Source of the DNA: Micromonospora echinospora | GTDB lineage: Bacteria; Actinomycetota; Actinomycetes; Mycobacteriales; Micromonosporaceae | Direction of reading: 5' to 3' | Assembly (NCBI RefSeq): GCF_900091495.1 | Contig: NZ_LT607413.1 | Coordinates: 3,658,001 to 3,722,000, forward strand | DNA length: 64,000 nt | In this document: in pieces, positions 34,725 to 45,044 of the stretch | Layout: every line of letters begins with the position of its first letter | Numbering within the stretch: position 1 is the first letter of the stretch | Notes under the pieces: model-generated | Told to the model about the DNA's origin: nothing | Database searches by the model: none | The model's input: only the letters and a program-made list of their open reading frames with translations | Position numbers and translations under genes: made by a program

Positions 34725-37283
34725 TCAGGCGCTCTGGGTGTCCTTCTCGCGGGCCTTCAGCGCCCGGACCACACCGTCGCGCCCCTCGGCGACCAGCCGG
34801 CGCAGCGGGGCCGGGTGTCCCTCGCCGGCCAGCCACGCGTCGGTCGCGGCCACGGTGTCCTCCGAGACCATGTACGCCGGGTACGCCAGCTGGGTGAACT
34901 CCTGCGCCGGCTCGCTGTCCCGGTTGGCCCAGACCTGTGCCACGGTGGCGAAGTACCGCTCCCGGTAGGGCGCAACCAGCTCCACCTGCGTCGGGTGCGC
35001 GAAGCCCTGCAACAGCGCCCGGTTACGCCAGTTCGGCAGCGCCTCCGCGCCGGTGAGCTGGGCCCAGACCGCGGCCTTGTTCTCCGGCGTCGGCACCAGC
35101 GCGTGCGCGTACGCGGCCTCCCGCTCGCCGCTGGCGGTCTTGTCGCGGGCCAGCTCGGCCTCGATCTCGGGGGCGCCGGCGCGACCGTTGGCGACCAGCG
35201 ACTGGAGCAGCGACCAGCGCAGCTCGGTGTCGATGGTGAGCCCGGTCGGCACGTTCGACCCGTCCAGCCAGCCCCGCAGGGTGGCCAGGTCCTCCGCCGA
35301 GCGGGCCGCCGAGACGTACGTCCGTGCCCAGGCGAGCTGGAAGCCGCTACCCGGCTCGGCGGCCTGCATCGCCGTCTTCGCGGTGCGGGCCAGCTCCGCC
35401 CAGCCGGTCGGGGCCCACGCCGGGTCGGCGTAGAAGACCAGCGTGCTGACCGCCTGGCGGAGCGTCGCGGTGACCAGGTTGATGTCGGACTCGGCGGGCA
35501 GCCCGGCGAGCGCCAGCGCCACGTAGTCGCGGGCGGCGAGTTCCGCGTCCCGGACCATGTCCCACGCGGCGGTCCAGCACAGCGCCCGGGCCAGCGACGA
35601 CTCGAACCCGGCGATGTGCTGCACCACGGTGGACATCGAGCGCTCGTCGAGGCGGAGCTTGGCGTAGGTGAGGTCGTCGTCGTTGAGCAGCAGCACGTCG
35701 GCGGCCGGCTTGCCGTGCAGCGCGCCGAGTTCGGTCCGCTCCCCGGTCACGTCGACCTCGATCCGGTCCCGGCGCACCAGCCGGCCGTCGGTCAGGTCGT
35801 AGAGGCCGACCCCGATGCGGTGGGTACGTAGCGTCGGGTGCCCGGCCGGGGCGTCCTGGTGCACGACCACCCGCTCGTAGCCGCCGTCGGCGCTGATGAC
35901 GACCTCGGGACGCAGCGTGTTGACCTGAGCGGTCTCCAACCACTGCGCGGCGAACTTGCGCAGTTCCCGGCCGGAGGCCGACTCCAGTTCGGAGAGCAGG
36001 TCGTCGAAGGTGGCGTTGCCCCAGGCGTGCTTGCCGAAGTAGCTGCGCAGACCGGCCAGGAACGGCTCCATCCCGACGTACGCGACGAGCTGCTTGAGCA
36101 CGCTCGCGCCCTTGGCGTACGTGATGCCGTCGAAGTTGACCTCGACCGCCTCCAGGTCCGGCATCTCACAGTAGACCGGGTGGGTGGAGGAGAGCTGGTC
36201 CTGCCGGTAGCCCCAGTTCTTGCGGACGGAGAGGAAGGTCGTCCAGGCGTCGGTGAACCGGGTGGCGTGGGTGTTGCACCAATGGCTGGCCCACTCGGCG
36301 AACGACTCGTTCAGCCACAGGTCGTTCCACCAGCGCATGGTGACCAGGTCACCGAACCACATGTGCGCCATCTCGTGCAGGATCGTGTTGGCGCGCTGCT
36401 CATACTCGAAGTCGGTGACCTGCGAGCGGAAGATGTAGTGCGACTCGGCGTGCGTGACGCAACCGAAGTTCTCCATCGCCCCGGCGTTGAAGTCGGGCAC
36501 CCAGAGCTGGTCGTACTTCGGCAGCGGGTACCGCACGCCGAACTGCTCGTGGAAGAAGTCGAAGCCCTGCCGGGTGACGAGGAACAGGTCGTCGGCGTCG
36601 AGGTGCTGGGCCATCGACGCCCGGACGAAGAGGCCCAGGTCGATGCCGTCGTGGCTGTCCCGCACCTCGTGGTACGGGCCGGCGCAGAGCGCGGTGATGT
36701 AGGTGCTCATCCGCGCCGACTCGACGAAGTGGACGGTCTTGCACCCCTCGGCGGCCGGCTCCTCCCGCTCGACGGGCATGTTGGAGACCACCCGCCAGTG
36801 CTCGGGGACGGTGGCGTGCCAGGTGTAGACGCTCTTCAGGTCGGGCTGGTCGAAGCAGGCGAAGACGCGCTGCGCGTCGGCGGTCTCGAACTGGCTGTAG
36901 AGGTAGGTCTCGCCGTCCACCGGGTCGACCGTGCGGTGCAGGCCCTGCCCGCTCGTCGAGTACGCGAAGTCGGCGTCGACCACCAGGGTGTTCTCGGCGG
37001 CCAGCCCCGGCAGCGTGAGCCCCTTCTCGGCCGACCAGCCGCCGGTGTCCAGTGGCGTGCCGTTGAGCGTCGCGGACCGCAGCGCCTCGGCCGCCACCTC
37101 GATGAAGGTGCTCGCCCCCGGCTCGCTGCACCGGAACCGGACCTCGGTCACCGAGTTGAACGTGTGCCCGTCGGCTGGCTGGACCGCCGACGACAGGTCG
37201 AGCTTGATGTCGTACCCGGTCACGTCGAGCAGACGGGCCCGCTCGGTCGCCTCGACCTGCGTCAGGTTGCGCACTCCCGGCAC
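34725..37283 (-). CDS. pepN: Aminopeptidase N (M1 zinc metallopeptidase)
   Basis: 852 aa. The M1 hallmarks are the exopeptidase motif AGAMENFG, and [29 protein letters not shown], in which HEXXH plus the downstream Glu bind zinc. The C-terminal ERAP1-like helical domain ([22 protein letters not shown] onwards) is complete. It removes N-terminal residues from peptides in the cytoplasm. Family similarity begins at [16 protein letters not shown], so the GTG at 37283, with a ggag about 9 nt upstream, is taken rather than any longer start. The divergent neighbour is the DsbA-like gene, the same order as in mycobacteria from memory. Confidence 0.96.
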   Translation of the reverse strand: MPGVRNLTQVEATERARLLDVTGYDIKLDLSSAVQPADGHTFNSVTEVRFRCSEPGASTFIEVAAEALRSATLNGTPLDTGGWSAEKGLTLPGLAAENTLVVDADFAYSTSGQGLHRTVDPVDGETYLYSQFETADAQRVFACFDQPDLKSVYTWHATVPEHWRVVSNMPVEREEPAAEGCKTVHFVESARMSTYITALCAGPYHEVRDSHDGIDLGLFVRASMAQHLDADDLFLVTRQGFDFFHEQFGVRYPLPKYDQLWVPDFNAGAMENFGCVTHAESHYIFRSQVTDFEYEQRANTILHEMAHMWFGDLVTMRWWNDLWLNESFAEWASHWCNTHATRFTDAWTTFLSVRKNWGYRQDQLSSTHPVYCEMPDLEAVEVNFDGITYAKGASVLKQLVAYVGMEPFLAGLRSYFGKHAWGNATFDDLLSELESASGRELRKFAAQWLETAQVNTLRPEVVISADGGYERVVVHQDAPAGHPTLRTHRIGVGLYDLTDGRLVRRDRIEVDVTGERTELGALHGKPAADVLLLNDDDLTYAKLRLDERSMSTVVQHIAGFESSLARALCWTAAWDMVRDAELAARDYVALALAGLPAESDINLVTATLRQAVSTLVFYADPAWAPTGWAELARTAKTAMQAAEPGSGFQLAWARTYVSAARSAEDLATLRGWLDGSNVPTGLTIDTELRWSLLQSLVANGRAGAPEIEAELARDKTASGEREAAYAHALVPTPENKAAVWAQLTGAEALPNWRNRALLQGFAHPTQVELVAPYRERYFATVAQVWANRDSEPAQEFTQLAYPAYMVSEDTVAATDAWLAGEGHPAPLRRLVAEGRDGVVRALKAREKDTQSA

Positions 37284-37512
37284 TGTATGTCTCCATCCCA
37301 CTGTCAACGGCGTCCTTGCCAGCTTGCCGGCCCGGTGGCCGGACCGACAGCGGATTCGAGTCTTCCATGCAGACGCCCTGCCGGGGTGGCGAGGTTGTCC
37401 CGCCCGGTGGCCGAGGTCACCGTGGGATGCGATGCCGGGCGGCGGTGCGGGAGACGAAGATCGGGGTAGGTGTCGCGCCGCCGGCGCGGCCGGGTTCGCG
37501 AAGGGAATCACC

Positions 37513-38133
37513 GTGACCGAACGCGTCACCGTCGACATGTGGTTCGACCCGACCTGCCCGTGGGCGTGGGTCACCTCCCGCTGGCTGCTGGAGGTCGAGC
37601 GGGTCCGTCCCGTGGACGTCCGCTTCCACGTGATGAGCCTGTCGGTCCTCAACGAGGGTCGGGAACTGCCCGAGCGCTACCAGGAGCTGATGCGGTCGGC
37701 CTGGGGGCCGGTCCGGGTCTGCGTCGCCGCCGAGCAGCGGTACGGCAACGACGTGCTCCGGAAGCTCTACACCGCGCTCGGTACCCGGATCCACCTCGGC
37801 GGCCAGCGGGGCCCGGAGACCATCGCCGCGGCCCTGGCCGACGCGGGACTGGACCCGGCGCTGGCCGAGGCGGCCACCAGCACCGACCACGACGACGCGC
37901 TGCGGGCCAGCCACCACGCCGGCATGGACCCGGTCGGCTACGACGTCGGCACCCCGGTGATCCACGCTCCCGGCCCGGACGGCAAGCCGGTCGCGTTCTT
38001 CGGGCCGGTCGTCACCCCGGCCCCGAAGGGCGAGGCGGCCGGACGACTCTGGGACGGCGTCCTCCTGGTCGCCGGCACCCCCGGGTTCTTCGAGCTGAAG
38101 CGTTCCCGGGACGTCGAGCCCAGCTTCGAGTGA
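37513..38133 (+). CDS. DsbA-family oxidoreductase (mycothiol-dependent nitroreductase-like) with a CPWA active site
   Basis: 206 aa. The thioredoxin-fold with helical insertion resembles mycobacterial Rv2466c: [78 protein letters not shown] and [14 protein letters not shown]. The mycobacterial protein has a CPWC dithiol; here it reads CPWA (Cys15, Ala18), a monothiol site. This would favour glutaredoxin-like or mycothiol-mixed-disulfide chemistry over disulfide exchange. It is cytoplasmic, with no signal peptide. It is divergent from pepN and followed by rpiB three genes on. Confidence 0.9.
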   Translation: MTERVTVDMWFDPTCPWAWVTSRWLLEVERVRPVDVRFHVMSLSVLNEGRELPERYQELMRSAWGPVRVCVAAEQRYGNDVLRKLYTALGTRIHLGGQRGPETIAAALADAGLDPALAEAATSTDHDDALRASHHAGMDPVGYDVGTPVIHAPGPDGKPVAFFGPVVTPAPKGEAAGRLWDGVLLVAGTPGFFELKRSRDVEPSFE

Positions 38134-38303
38134 CCGGGGCGGGCCCGGCCGTCGCCTGTCGAGGCAACGGCCGGGCCCTCGCCGGCCGCACCCGGTGTCC
38201 GGCTCGCCGGCCACGTCCCGTCACCGGGCATCGGGGTGGTCGTTGCATCCGGTGTCGCTCCCGCCGGTCCGTACCGGACCGTGCCCGACCCGGAGGCATT
38301 CCG

Positions 38304-38534
38304 ATGGCGAACCACCGCCGCGTGTCCACCCGTGAGGCCGCCCGCCGGCCCGTCGCCGAGCCGGCCGCTGAGTCGTACTGGTCGGTGGACGCCGGTGCCT
38401 GGTCGTCGGTGCGGCCGGGCCTGCCCGCGCACCTGGTGGACCTGCTGGCCCCACCGATCGTGGTCGGGGTGGCGCGGGCTCCCGGCCGGCCGGGCCCCTC
38501 CGGCGGAGGAGTCCCGCGCTCGGGGCCGCGGTGA
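38304..38534 (+). CDS. Small hypothetical protein
   Basis: 76 aa, Arg/Pro-rich with a central segment ESYWSVDAGAWSSVRPGLPAHLVDLLAPPIVVGVA. An ATG with cggagg 9 nt upstream supports translation. I know no family. It sits between the DsbA-like gene and the DUF1015 gene and may be genus-specific. Confidence 0.55.
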   Translation: MANHRRVSTREAARRPVAEPAAESYWSVDAGAWSSVRPGLPAHLVDLLAPPIVVGVARAPGRPGPSGGGVPRSGPR

Positions 38535-38566
38535 CAGGGGGCCCTCTTTTCACCTGGTGGACCCGG

Positions 38567-38572
38567 TAGCGT
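38567..38572 (+). promoter_or_regulatory. -10-like hexamer TAGCGT for the DUF1015 gene
   Basis: TAGCGT is 8 nt before the ATG at 38581, with no ribosome-binding site between, consistent with a leaderless mRNA. Confidence 0.48.
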
Positions 38573-38580
38573 CAACGCAC

Positions 38581-39780
38581 ATGACGGTCGTGCATCCGAT
38601 CGCCCGGGCCTGGATCACCACTGGCGGCACCGGCGCGCAGAACTACGACGAGTTCGCCGACGACGCGGAAATCACCGCGATCATTGAGGCGAACCCGCAC
38701 AGTGCCCTGGGCATCGAGATGCCCCACCGGGCGCCGGAAAGCCTGGGCAAGTCGTTCCTCGACGCCCTGCCCGACGCGGCGGCCCGGCTCGCCGAGGCCA
38801 AGGCCGACGGCAGCTACACCCCTGCGGAGCAGGTGGTCGTGCTCTACCGGATCAGTGCGGCGGGGGAGGAGCCCGCGTACGGGATCTTCGCGATGGTCGA
38901 CACCGACCAGATCTCCACGAGCCGGGACGAACCCGGCCTGGTGATCCGGAACGAGGACGTCTTCATCGCCAAGGTGCGGGAACGGGTCGCGCTGGCCGAG
39001 ACGCTCGGGCACCTGCTGTCCCCGGTGCTGCTGTTGCAGACCGGCACCGGCGAGGAACTGCACGCCCGGCTCGCCGCCGCCACCGAGGCGGCCGGCCCGC
39101 CCGCCGCCACCGACACCGACCAGGCCGGTCGGACGCACGCGATCTGGCTGGTCGGGGCGGGCCCGGAGCAGGACGCGCTGACCGCCCTCGCGGGCGGCGG
39201 CGAACTGGTGGTCGCGGACGGCAACCACCGCAGCCTGGCCGCCCAGACCGGTGAGCTGCCGCGTTTCCTGGCGGTGGTCACCACGCCCCGCTCGGTGGCG
39301 ATCCAGCCCTACAACCGGCTGGTCAGCGAGCTGACCACCAGCCCGGAGGAACTGCTCGACCGACTCCGCGCGGCCGGCGCGGAGATCAGCCCGATCGACG
39401 GCCCGGTGGAGGTCCCGGCGGCCGGCGGCACCGTGCACCTCCGCCTCCCCGGCCGGGGGTACGCGGTCACCCTGCCCCACGACGAGCAGGGACGGCTGGA
39501 GAACCTCGACCACGCGCTGGTCGAGCGGCTGCTGCTGCGCGACGCCCTCGGGCTCGACCCGGGCGACAAGCGGATCACCTACGTCGGCGGCGACTACCCG
39601 GCGAGCTGGCTGGCCGGCGAGGTGGACGCGGGTCGCGCCGAACTCGCCGTCCTGATCGCGCCGGTGACCGTGGACGACTTCGTGGCGGTCAACCTGGCCC
39701 GCGAGAAGATGCCCCGCAAGAGCACCTGGTTCACCCCGAAGGCCCGGGGTGGCCTGGTGGTGGCAGAGCTGTCCCGCTGA
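38581..39780 (+). CDS. DUF1015 family protein
   Basis: 399 aa. Family features are IEMPHRAPESLGKSFLDALPDAAARL, YGIFAMVDTD, VRNED/VIRNEDVF-type EDVFIAKVRERVALAETLGHLLSPVLLL, the VADGNHRSLAA motif in the middle, and the C-terminal MPRKSTWFTPKARGGLVVAEL. DUF1015 proteins are widespread and uncharacterised; the VADGNHR and PRKSTWFxPK segments look like a nucleotide- or phosphate-binding site. No membrane segments. Stand-alone gene in front of rpiB. Confidence 0.92.
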   Translation: MTVVHPIARAWITTGGTGAQNYDEFADDAEITAIIEANPHSALGIEMPHRAPESLGKSFLDALPDAAARLAEAKADGSYTPAEQVVVLYRISAAGEEPAYGIFAMVDTDQISTSRDEPGLVIRNEDVFIAKVRERVALAETLGHLLSPVLLLQTGTGEELHARLAAATEAAGPPAATDTDQAGRTHAIWLVGAGPEQDALTALAGGGELVVADGNHRSLAAQTGELPRFLAVVTTPRSVAIQPYNRLVSELTTSPEELLDRLRAAGAEISPIDGPVEVPAAGGTVHLRLPGRGYAVTLPHDEQGRLENLDHALVERLLLRDALGLDPGDKRITYVGGDYPASWLAGEVDAGRAELAVLIAPVTVDDFVAVNLAREKMPRKSTWFTPKARGGLVVAELSR

Positions 39781-39866
39781 CCCGTACCCCCTGGTGATGT
39801 GACGAACCGGCTCCGCGGTGCCGCCCTCGGCGACACCGCGGAGGACGGCCTGACAGACTGCGCGGT

Positions 39867-40334
39867 ATGCGCGTCTACCTGGGTTCCGACCACGCCGGTT
39901 TCGAGTTGAAGGTGCACCTCGCCAACCACCTGGCCACGCAGGGGTACGAGCTGGTCGACGTCGGCCCGCACGCCTTCGACCCCGACGACGACTACCCCGC
40001 GTTCTGCCTGCACACCGGAGACCGGGTGGTGCGCGACCCGGGCAGCCTCGGGGTGGTCATCGGCGGCTCGGGCAACGGCGAGCAGATCGCCGCGAACAAG
40101 ATCGCCGGGGTACGGGCGGCGCTCGCCTGGAACACCGACACCGCCCAGCTGGCACGGCAGCACAACGACGCCAACGTGGTCGCGGTCGGCGCCCGGCAGC
40201 ACACGCTGGACGAGGCCACCGCGATCGTGGAGGCGTTCCTCGGTACGCCGTTCTCCGGCAACGAGCGGCATGCCCGCCGGATCGCCCAGGTCGCCGCGTA
40301 CGAGACGTCCGGCAAGCTGCCCGACCTGCCCTGA
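39867..40334 (+). CDS. rpiB: Ribose-5-phosphate isomerase B
   Basis: 155 aa. Interconverts ribose 5-phosphate and ribulose 5-phosphate. The RpiB/LacAB signature is MRVYLGSDHAGFELK at the N-terminus and VIGGSGNGEQIAANKIAGVRAALAWN, with HNDANVVAVGARQHT later. The base position is the mycobacterial type: SGNGEQIAANK, with Glu where E. coli RpiB has Cys. It lies in the block with pepN and the DsbA-like gene, as in M. tuberculosis. Confidence 0.96.
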   Translation: MRVYLGSDHAGFELKVHLANHLATQGYELVDVGPHAFDPDDDYPAFCLHTGDRVVRDPGSLGVVIGGSGNGEQIAANKIAGVRAALAWNTDTAQLARQHNDANVVAVGARQHTLDEATAIVEAFLGTPFSGNERHARRIAQVAAYETSGKLPDLP

Positions 40335-40402
40335 GGCGTGGCGGACCTGCCCTGCGGTGGGTGGACCGGTCCGGATGGGCGGACCGGCCCGCAGCCGGGG
40401 GG

Positions 40403-40729
40403 TCAGCGACCGGAGCGGGGCAGTTCGTCGCGGGGCACCCAGTTGCGTCGCACCAGCACCAGGCGGGCCTCGGCCTCGGCCAGGTCCTGCTCGGTGGGGC
40501 GGCTGGCGTCCCGCGCCCGCAGTGCCGCCGTGATGCCGACCTGCGAGGTGCCCGAGCCGACCAGACCACGCAGGCCCCGGTCGCCGTCGCGCTCCTCCGG
40601 ACCACCACGTCGGCTCGGGGCGGGTGTCCCGTCGTGCGTCCCGGCGGTCGTCGCCGAACCGCCCGCCTGCTCCCGGTCGTGCCCGGTCGGGTGACGCAGG
40701 CGCCGTCGCCGACGCTCGGTGTCCGCCAT
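40403..40729 (-). CDS. Hypothetical protein, charged
   Basis: 108 aa, very rich in Arg and Glu/Asp. It begins MADTERRRRRLRHPTGHDREQ and ends ALRARDASRPTEQDLAEAEARLVLVRRNWVPRDEL; the C-terminal helix with alternating charges looks structured while the middle (AGTHDGTPAPSRRGGPEERD) is disordered. It is divergent from the membrane protein gene at 40840. No family recognised. Start at MADTER is chosen because upstream residues lie in the promoter region. Confidence 0.65.
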   Translation of the reverse strand: MADTERRRRRLRHPTGHDREQAGGSATTAGTHDGTPAPSRRGGPEERDGDRGLRGLVGSGTSQVGITAALRARDASRPTEQDLAEAEARLVLVRRNWVPRDELPRSGR

Positions 40730-40839
40730 CAGCCGACGGTACCGCACCGGGGGATGCGCGCGCGGGGCCTGCGGTACGCGCTGGCTACCCTCGGAAGGGA
40801 CAGACCGATCCGCAGGGCCGGCGTCAGGGAGGAAATGAG

Positions 40840-41379
40840 ATGTCAGACCAGACACAGCCGTGGGCGGAGCGGACCGTGGAGGTGCCGAAGGACTCCGGCC
40901 CGGTGGTTCCTCCCCAACGGGACGGGTTCCAACGGGGAGTGGCGTCGGTCGGCCGGCCGAAGGCCCCGCGTACCGAGGCGTTCCCGGCGGTCGAGCCGGA
41001 GGAGCCGACAGGCTGGTTCTCGCCCGGCCCCAGCCGTCCGCTGAGCTGGTATCTGGCGCAGTGGCGCAACGGGGCCGAGTGGAGCGCCGCCGGAGGGCTG
41101 TTCGCCTTCGTCTGCTGGGGCATCTGGGCGATCTCCTCCCGAGGCGACCTGACCTCCCCGGTGGTGACCTTCCTGCTCACGCTCCTGGTCGCCGCCGGTC
41201 TCTTCGCGCTCGCCCGGCTGCTCGGCCGGCTGGTCTGGGAACGGCAGCTCGGCCGGGTGCGGCGCAGCGCGCGGGGAGCCCACGCGGTGACCGCGGTCTT
41301 CCTGGTCGGTGTCGGTATCGCCTATCTCCAGCAGACCGACTGGGTGGTCTCCGCCTGGAACTGGGTCACCGGCGGCTGA
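40840..41379 (+). CDS. Hypothetical membrane protein
   Basis: 179 aa. A disordered N-terminal half (VEVPKDSGPVVPPQRDG) leads to three hydrophobic helices: AAGGLFAFVCWGIWAI, PVVTFLLTLLVAAGLFALARLLG and AVTAVFLVGVGIAYLQQTDW. The GPSRPLSWYLAQWRNGAEWSA segment before the first helix is Trp-rich and probably lies at the membrane surface. A strong gggaggaaatgag precedes the ATG. No function is known. Confidence 0.78.
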   Translation: MSDQTQPWAERTVEVPKDSGPVVPPQRDGFQRGVASVGRPKAPRTEAFPAVEPEEPTGWFSPGPSRPLSWYLAQWRNGAEWSAAGGLFAFVCWGIWAISSRGDLTSPVVTFLLTLLVAAGLFALARLLGRLVWERQLGRVRRSARGAHAVTAVFLVGVGIAYLQQTDWVVSAWNWVTGG

Positions 41380-41400
41380 GGCGTACCGCAGGGCAGAAAT

Positions 41401-41442
41401 GACGCCCGGGTGGGTCGGCATTTGCCACCCCGCCCGGGCGTC
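41401..41442 (+). terminator. Terminator hairpin after the membrane protein gene
   Basis: gacgcccggg (41401-41410) pairs perfectly with cccgggcgtc (41433-41442). The interior can pair further (gtggg/cccac-type). It begins 22 nt after the stop codon. Confidence 0.8.
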
Positions 41443-41570
41443 GTCGTCGCGGCCCACCGCGACAGCGGTCCTCCTCCACCAGGCCGACCGGGCTTACCCG
41501 GTCGACCGCGGTTCATCCCACCGGGCCGCCGGACGGCCGGCGGGTGTGTCGCCGCCCGGTGTGGGTGGTA

Positions 41571-41683
41571 GCAGGGGCCCCTTGTTACCGCTTTTTGCCG
41601 AGCAGGGGGCCCCTGCAAACACCCAACGCCTGCGAACACCCAACGCCTCGAAACACTCAACGCCCTGAAACACCCAACGCCGC
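41571..41683. repeat. Inverted repeat plus four short tandem repeats
   Basis: gcaggggcccc (41571-41581) and ggggcccctgc (41606-41616) form an 11-bp stem containing the GGGGCCCC core. Directly after come four units built on acacccaacgcc (starting 41617, 41635, 41651 and 41668, 16-18 bp each, one with a C-to-T change). The element sits between convergent genes and could terminate both. Similar GGGGCCCC-centred repeats are, from memory, numerous in Micromonospora and Salinispora. Confidence 0.72.
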
Positions 41684-41708
41684 ACACACGCGGCGAGCGC
41701 CCGAGCGG

Positions 41709-43736
41709 TCAGCCGGTGGGAGCGGTGCAGGGGACTCCCGCGCAGGTGTCCACCAGCGTGCCGGAGTCGAGGAAGCGCGCGATCATCGCCCGGATCTCCG
41801 GTGAGTTCCTGGGGTGCCCGTGCGGGTCGAGACCCTCGCGGGGCGGGGTGTTTCCGGTCGGGGGCGCGGGCGAGCCGCTGTCGACCATGACCAGCACGCT
41901 TCCGGTGTAGGGCAGCGCCGGGACCGCCGGGATGCCCCAGAACGGCACGACGTCGGGGCTGCGACCGGCCGCCAGCGCCGGGGTGCGCAGACGCGCTCCG
42001 ATGGTGCGGGCCTGTACCTCGGTGGCGATGTTGGCCACCTGGTGGTCGCCGAACGCCTCGATCATGATCACCTGCTTGGTCGGGGTGCCGGGCAGCGGGT
42101 CGCCGGTGAGGTGGTGCAGGTAGCCGTTCGCCTCGCCACGGTCCCAGAGCATCTGGGCCAGGGCCAGGCAGAGCTGCTGGTCGACCGGGTCGGGGTAGGC
42201 GTTGTGGAAAACCGGGTGGAACTGGTCGAAGTCGACGCTGCGGTCCAACAGCGTCGAGTAGTTCGCCGCCGGTACGCCGAGCGCACAGCGGGTGAAGTCG
42301 GTGGCGACGGCGCAGAGTGCCCCGCCGAGGATCCCGCCCTGGCTGTTGCCGAGGTAGACGAGTTGGCCGGCACCGGTGCGGGTGAGCGGACCGGTCTCGT
42401 CCCGGAAGGCGTCCTTCGCGGCGGCGCCCCGGGCGTGGATCAGCGCGCGGCCGAGGTAGAGGAAGTTCAGGAAGGACTGCTGGGTGCGGTCCGGGATCGA
42501 GCCGAACCGGGAGAAGTCACCGAGCGAGCGGATGACGTTCGGGACGTCCGTGGTCGCCATGCCGATCCACGCGGTGGCGCAGAGCATCGAGTTCGACTCC
42601 TGGGAGTACTGCTTGAGCTTGCGGGAGTCGATCTCGGTGGGGGAGCCGAGCAGGCCGTGGCCGTACAGGGTCGGCCGGGCCGGGGTGGCGGCGCTCGCCG
42701 AGCGGGGGATGTTGCAGTAGAACTTCGCCGTGATGTTCAGGCTGCGCTGCTCGGGCAGCCCGTCCGGACCGTAGTTCAGCCGCGAACCGGGCGGGCCGAG
42801 CGGGGTGTCGAGGTAGCTCGGTACCCGTACGCTCCCCTCGACCTGCCGTCGGATGTCCGGGTCCTGCTCGGCGGTGTAGTCGGTGACCTTGTCCACGGTC
42901 ACCACCGGAGAGGCCGTGCCGAGTTGGCCGAACGCCTCGTCCCGCATGTGCCGGACGCGTTCGGTCAGGCTGCGCTCGCTGGCCACGGTGAAGTCCCACG
43001 CGAGGTGCAGGGCGGCCGGGTCGACCCCGGCGGTGGACAGCGCGCCGATCGCCCGTTGCGCGTACTCCCAGCGGCGGTGCAGCGCCGGGTCGGCCGGTGC
43101 GGTGGGCGCCCGCAACGTGGCGAACAACTCCGACGCCGGAATCGTCGCCCCGGCCGAGTCGCGCAGGTGGCGCAGGCCGACCGCGTACCGGGTGTTCTCG
43201 TCGAGGTTGCGGGCCGGCCGGATGATCAGCACCTGGCGGTCCGGGTCGTCGGCGGCGTTGGCGTCGAGTTCGGCCCAGTACGGGTGCCGTTCCCCGGTCC
43301 TGGTGTTGACCAGCACGATCGGGGCGTCCGGCGCGAGGGACCGGCCGATGTCGGTGGACGGGGCGATCCCGGAGGTCACCGGGTCGAGCCCCGGTATCCG
43401 GGTGAGCAGCATCGAACCGGGGGAGAAGCCGTCGTTGCGGTTCCAGTCCGCCGGGTCGATGTTGGTGCCGAAGATGTTCTCCGGCATTGCCGAGCGTTGC
43501 AGGTCGACGCGGATTCCGGTGTCGGTGGCCGGGTCGGCGACGGTGTACAGGTCGCTGGGGAACGGCAGCAGGCAGGCGGCCGGGTCGACCGGGTCGCAGC
43601 CGTCGGCCAGGCTCCCGGTGGCCCCGTCCCCGGCACGAGGCGGGGGTGCGGCGGTCGCCGGCACGGCGGCGGCGGGAACGGCGAGCAGCAGCGCCAGGAC
43701 GGCGGAGCGGAGCACGTACGCGCTTCGTGGACGCAT
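41709..43736 (-). CDS. Secreted alpha/beta-hydrolase-like protein
   Basis: 675 aa with a signal peptide (SAVLALLLAVPAAAVPATA, cleavage near TAAPPP). After a long N-terminal domain (FPSDLYTVADPATDTGIRVDL, VLIIRPARNLDENTRYAVGLR), the C-terminal half has an alpha/beta-hydrolase pattern: LYGHGLLGSP (oxyanion-type HG), LGNSQGGILGGAL (nucleophile Ser in GNSQGG), EAFGDHQV (acid Asp candidate) and DPHGHPRNSPEI (His candidate). It may be an extracellular esterase or lipase; the substrate is unknown. Its promoter is divergent from the trypsin-like gene. Confidence 0.82.
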   Translation of the reverse strand: MRPRSAYVLRSAVLALLLAVPAAAVPATAAPPPRAGDGATGSLADGCDPVDPAACLLPFPSDLYTVADPATDTGIRVDLQRSAMPENIFGTNIDPADWNRNDGFSPGSMLLTRIPGLDPVTSGIAPSTDIGRSLAPDAPIVLVNTRTGERHPYWAELDANAADDPDRQVLIIRPARNLDENTRYAVGLRHLRDSAGATIPASELFATLRAPTAPADPALHRRWEYAQRAIGALSTAGVDPAALHLAWDFTVASERSLTERVRHMRDEAFGQLGTASPVVTVDKVTDYTAEQDPDIRRQVEGSVRVPSYLDTPLGPPGSRLNYGPDGLPEQRSLNITAKFYCNIPRSASAATPARPTLYGHGLLGSPTEIDSRKLKQYSQESNSMLCATAWIGMATTDVPNVIRSLGDFSRFGSIPDRTQQSFLNFLYLGRALIHARGAAAKDAFRDETGPLTRTGAGQLVYLGNSQGGILGGALCAVATDFTRCALGVPAANYSTLLDRSVDFDQFHPVFHNAYPDPVDQQLCLALAQMLWDRGEANGYLHHLTGDPLPGTPTKQVIMIEAFGDHQVANIATEVQARTIGARLRTPALAAGRSPDVVPFWGIPAVPALPYTGSVLVMVDSGSPAPPTGNTPPREGLDPHGHPRNSPEIRAMIARFLDSGTLVDTCAGVPCTAPTG

Positions 43737-43774
43737 GGGACCCTCCGGGAGCGGGTGGCCGGCAGGTTACGCCC

Positions 43775-43803
43775 ATCACACCCCGTATACATATAGACGT
43801 CAA
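43775..43803 (-). promoter_or_regulatory. Promoter of the secreted hydrolase
   Basis: On the minus strand TTGACG (complement of 43798-43803), a 17-nt spacer and TGTGAT (complement of 43775-43780) form a sigma-70-like promoter about 40 nt before the start codon. The spacer is AT-rich and unusual for this genome. Confidence 0.6.
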
Positions 43804-43890
43804 TACGTGACCCGGGGTTGATCATTGTGCACGGTGGACGATCGGATGGTTCGGCTGGTGGTATGACGAATGCGGAATAGTCGCAATGCA

Positions 43891-43920
43891 TTGCCAATCT
43901 TCGATGGAAAACCGTAGGCT
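43891..43920 (+). promoter_or_regulatory. Promoter of the trypsin-like protease gene
   Basis: TTGCCA (43891-43896), an 18-nt spacer and TAGGCT (43915-43920) lie about 60 nt before the ATG at 43982, within an AT-rich stretch. Confidence 0.55.
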
Positions 43921-43933
43921 TCCGCCATCGTGA

Positions 43934-44779
<846 letters not shown>

Positions 44780-44898
44780 CCGTCGCCGCCCGGCGCGACC
44801 GGCCGACCGCCTCGCGCCGGGCGGACGTCCCGCCGGGCGTGCGCCATCTGCCCGGCGGCGGGGAACCCGCCACCCCTGCCGGGGCGGGCTGAGTCCAC

Positions 44899-44937
44899 GG
44901 TGGCCCGGTCGACGGACATCCCGTCGGCCGGGCCACC
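44899..44937 (+). terminator. Terminator hairpin between the protease gene and the NRPS-like cluster
   Basis: ggtggcccgg (44899-44908) pairs with ccgggccacc (44928-44937), with inner pairing of cgacgg and ccgtcg. It separates the protease transcript from the downstream cluster. Confidence 0.78.
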
Positions 44938-45000
44938 GGTGTGTCCGGTTCGACCCCGACCCGTCCCGTGAGCAGGACGTCCAGCGCCGGGAATGCTGTC

Positions 45001-45044
45001 ACTGAAAGTTACATATTCCCATGGGTCGATGTTTGCTCTAGTGT
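45001..45044 (+). promoter_or_regulatory. AT-rich probable promoter of the encapsulin/NRPS cluster
   Basis: This 44-nt AT-rich patch lies about 85 nt before the first gene. TAGTGT (45039-45044) is a candidate -10 and TTCCCA (45016-45021) a weak -35 at 17-nt spacing. The rest of the 348-base gap (44780-45127) holds the protease terminator and no gene. Confidence 0.38.

Noticed and set aside
41617..41683. CRISPR array
   Set aside because: Four units of 16-18 bp with no spacers and no cas genes; plain tandem repeat.
41814..43796. Plus-strand 660-codon frame opposite the secreted hydrolase
   Set aside because: The minus strand has a signal peptide and hydrolase motifs; the plus frame is low-complexity Val/Arg/Gly.
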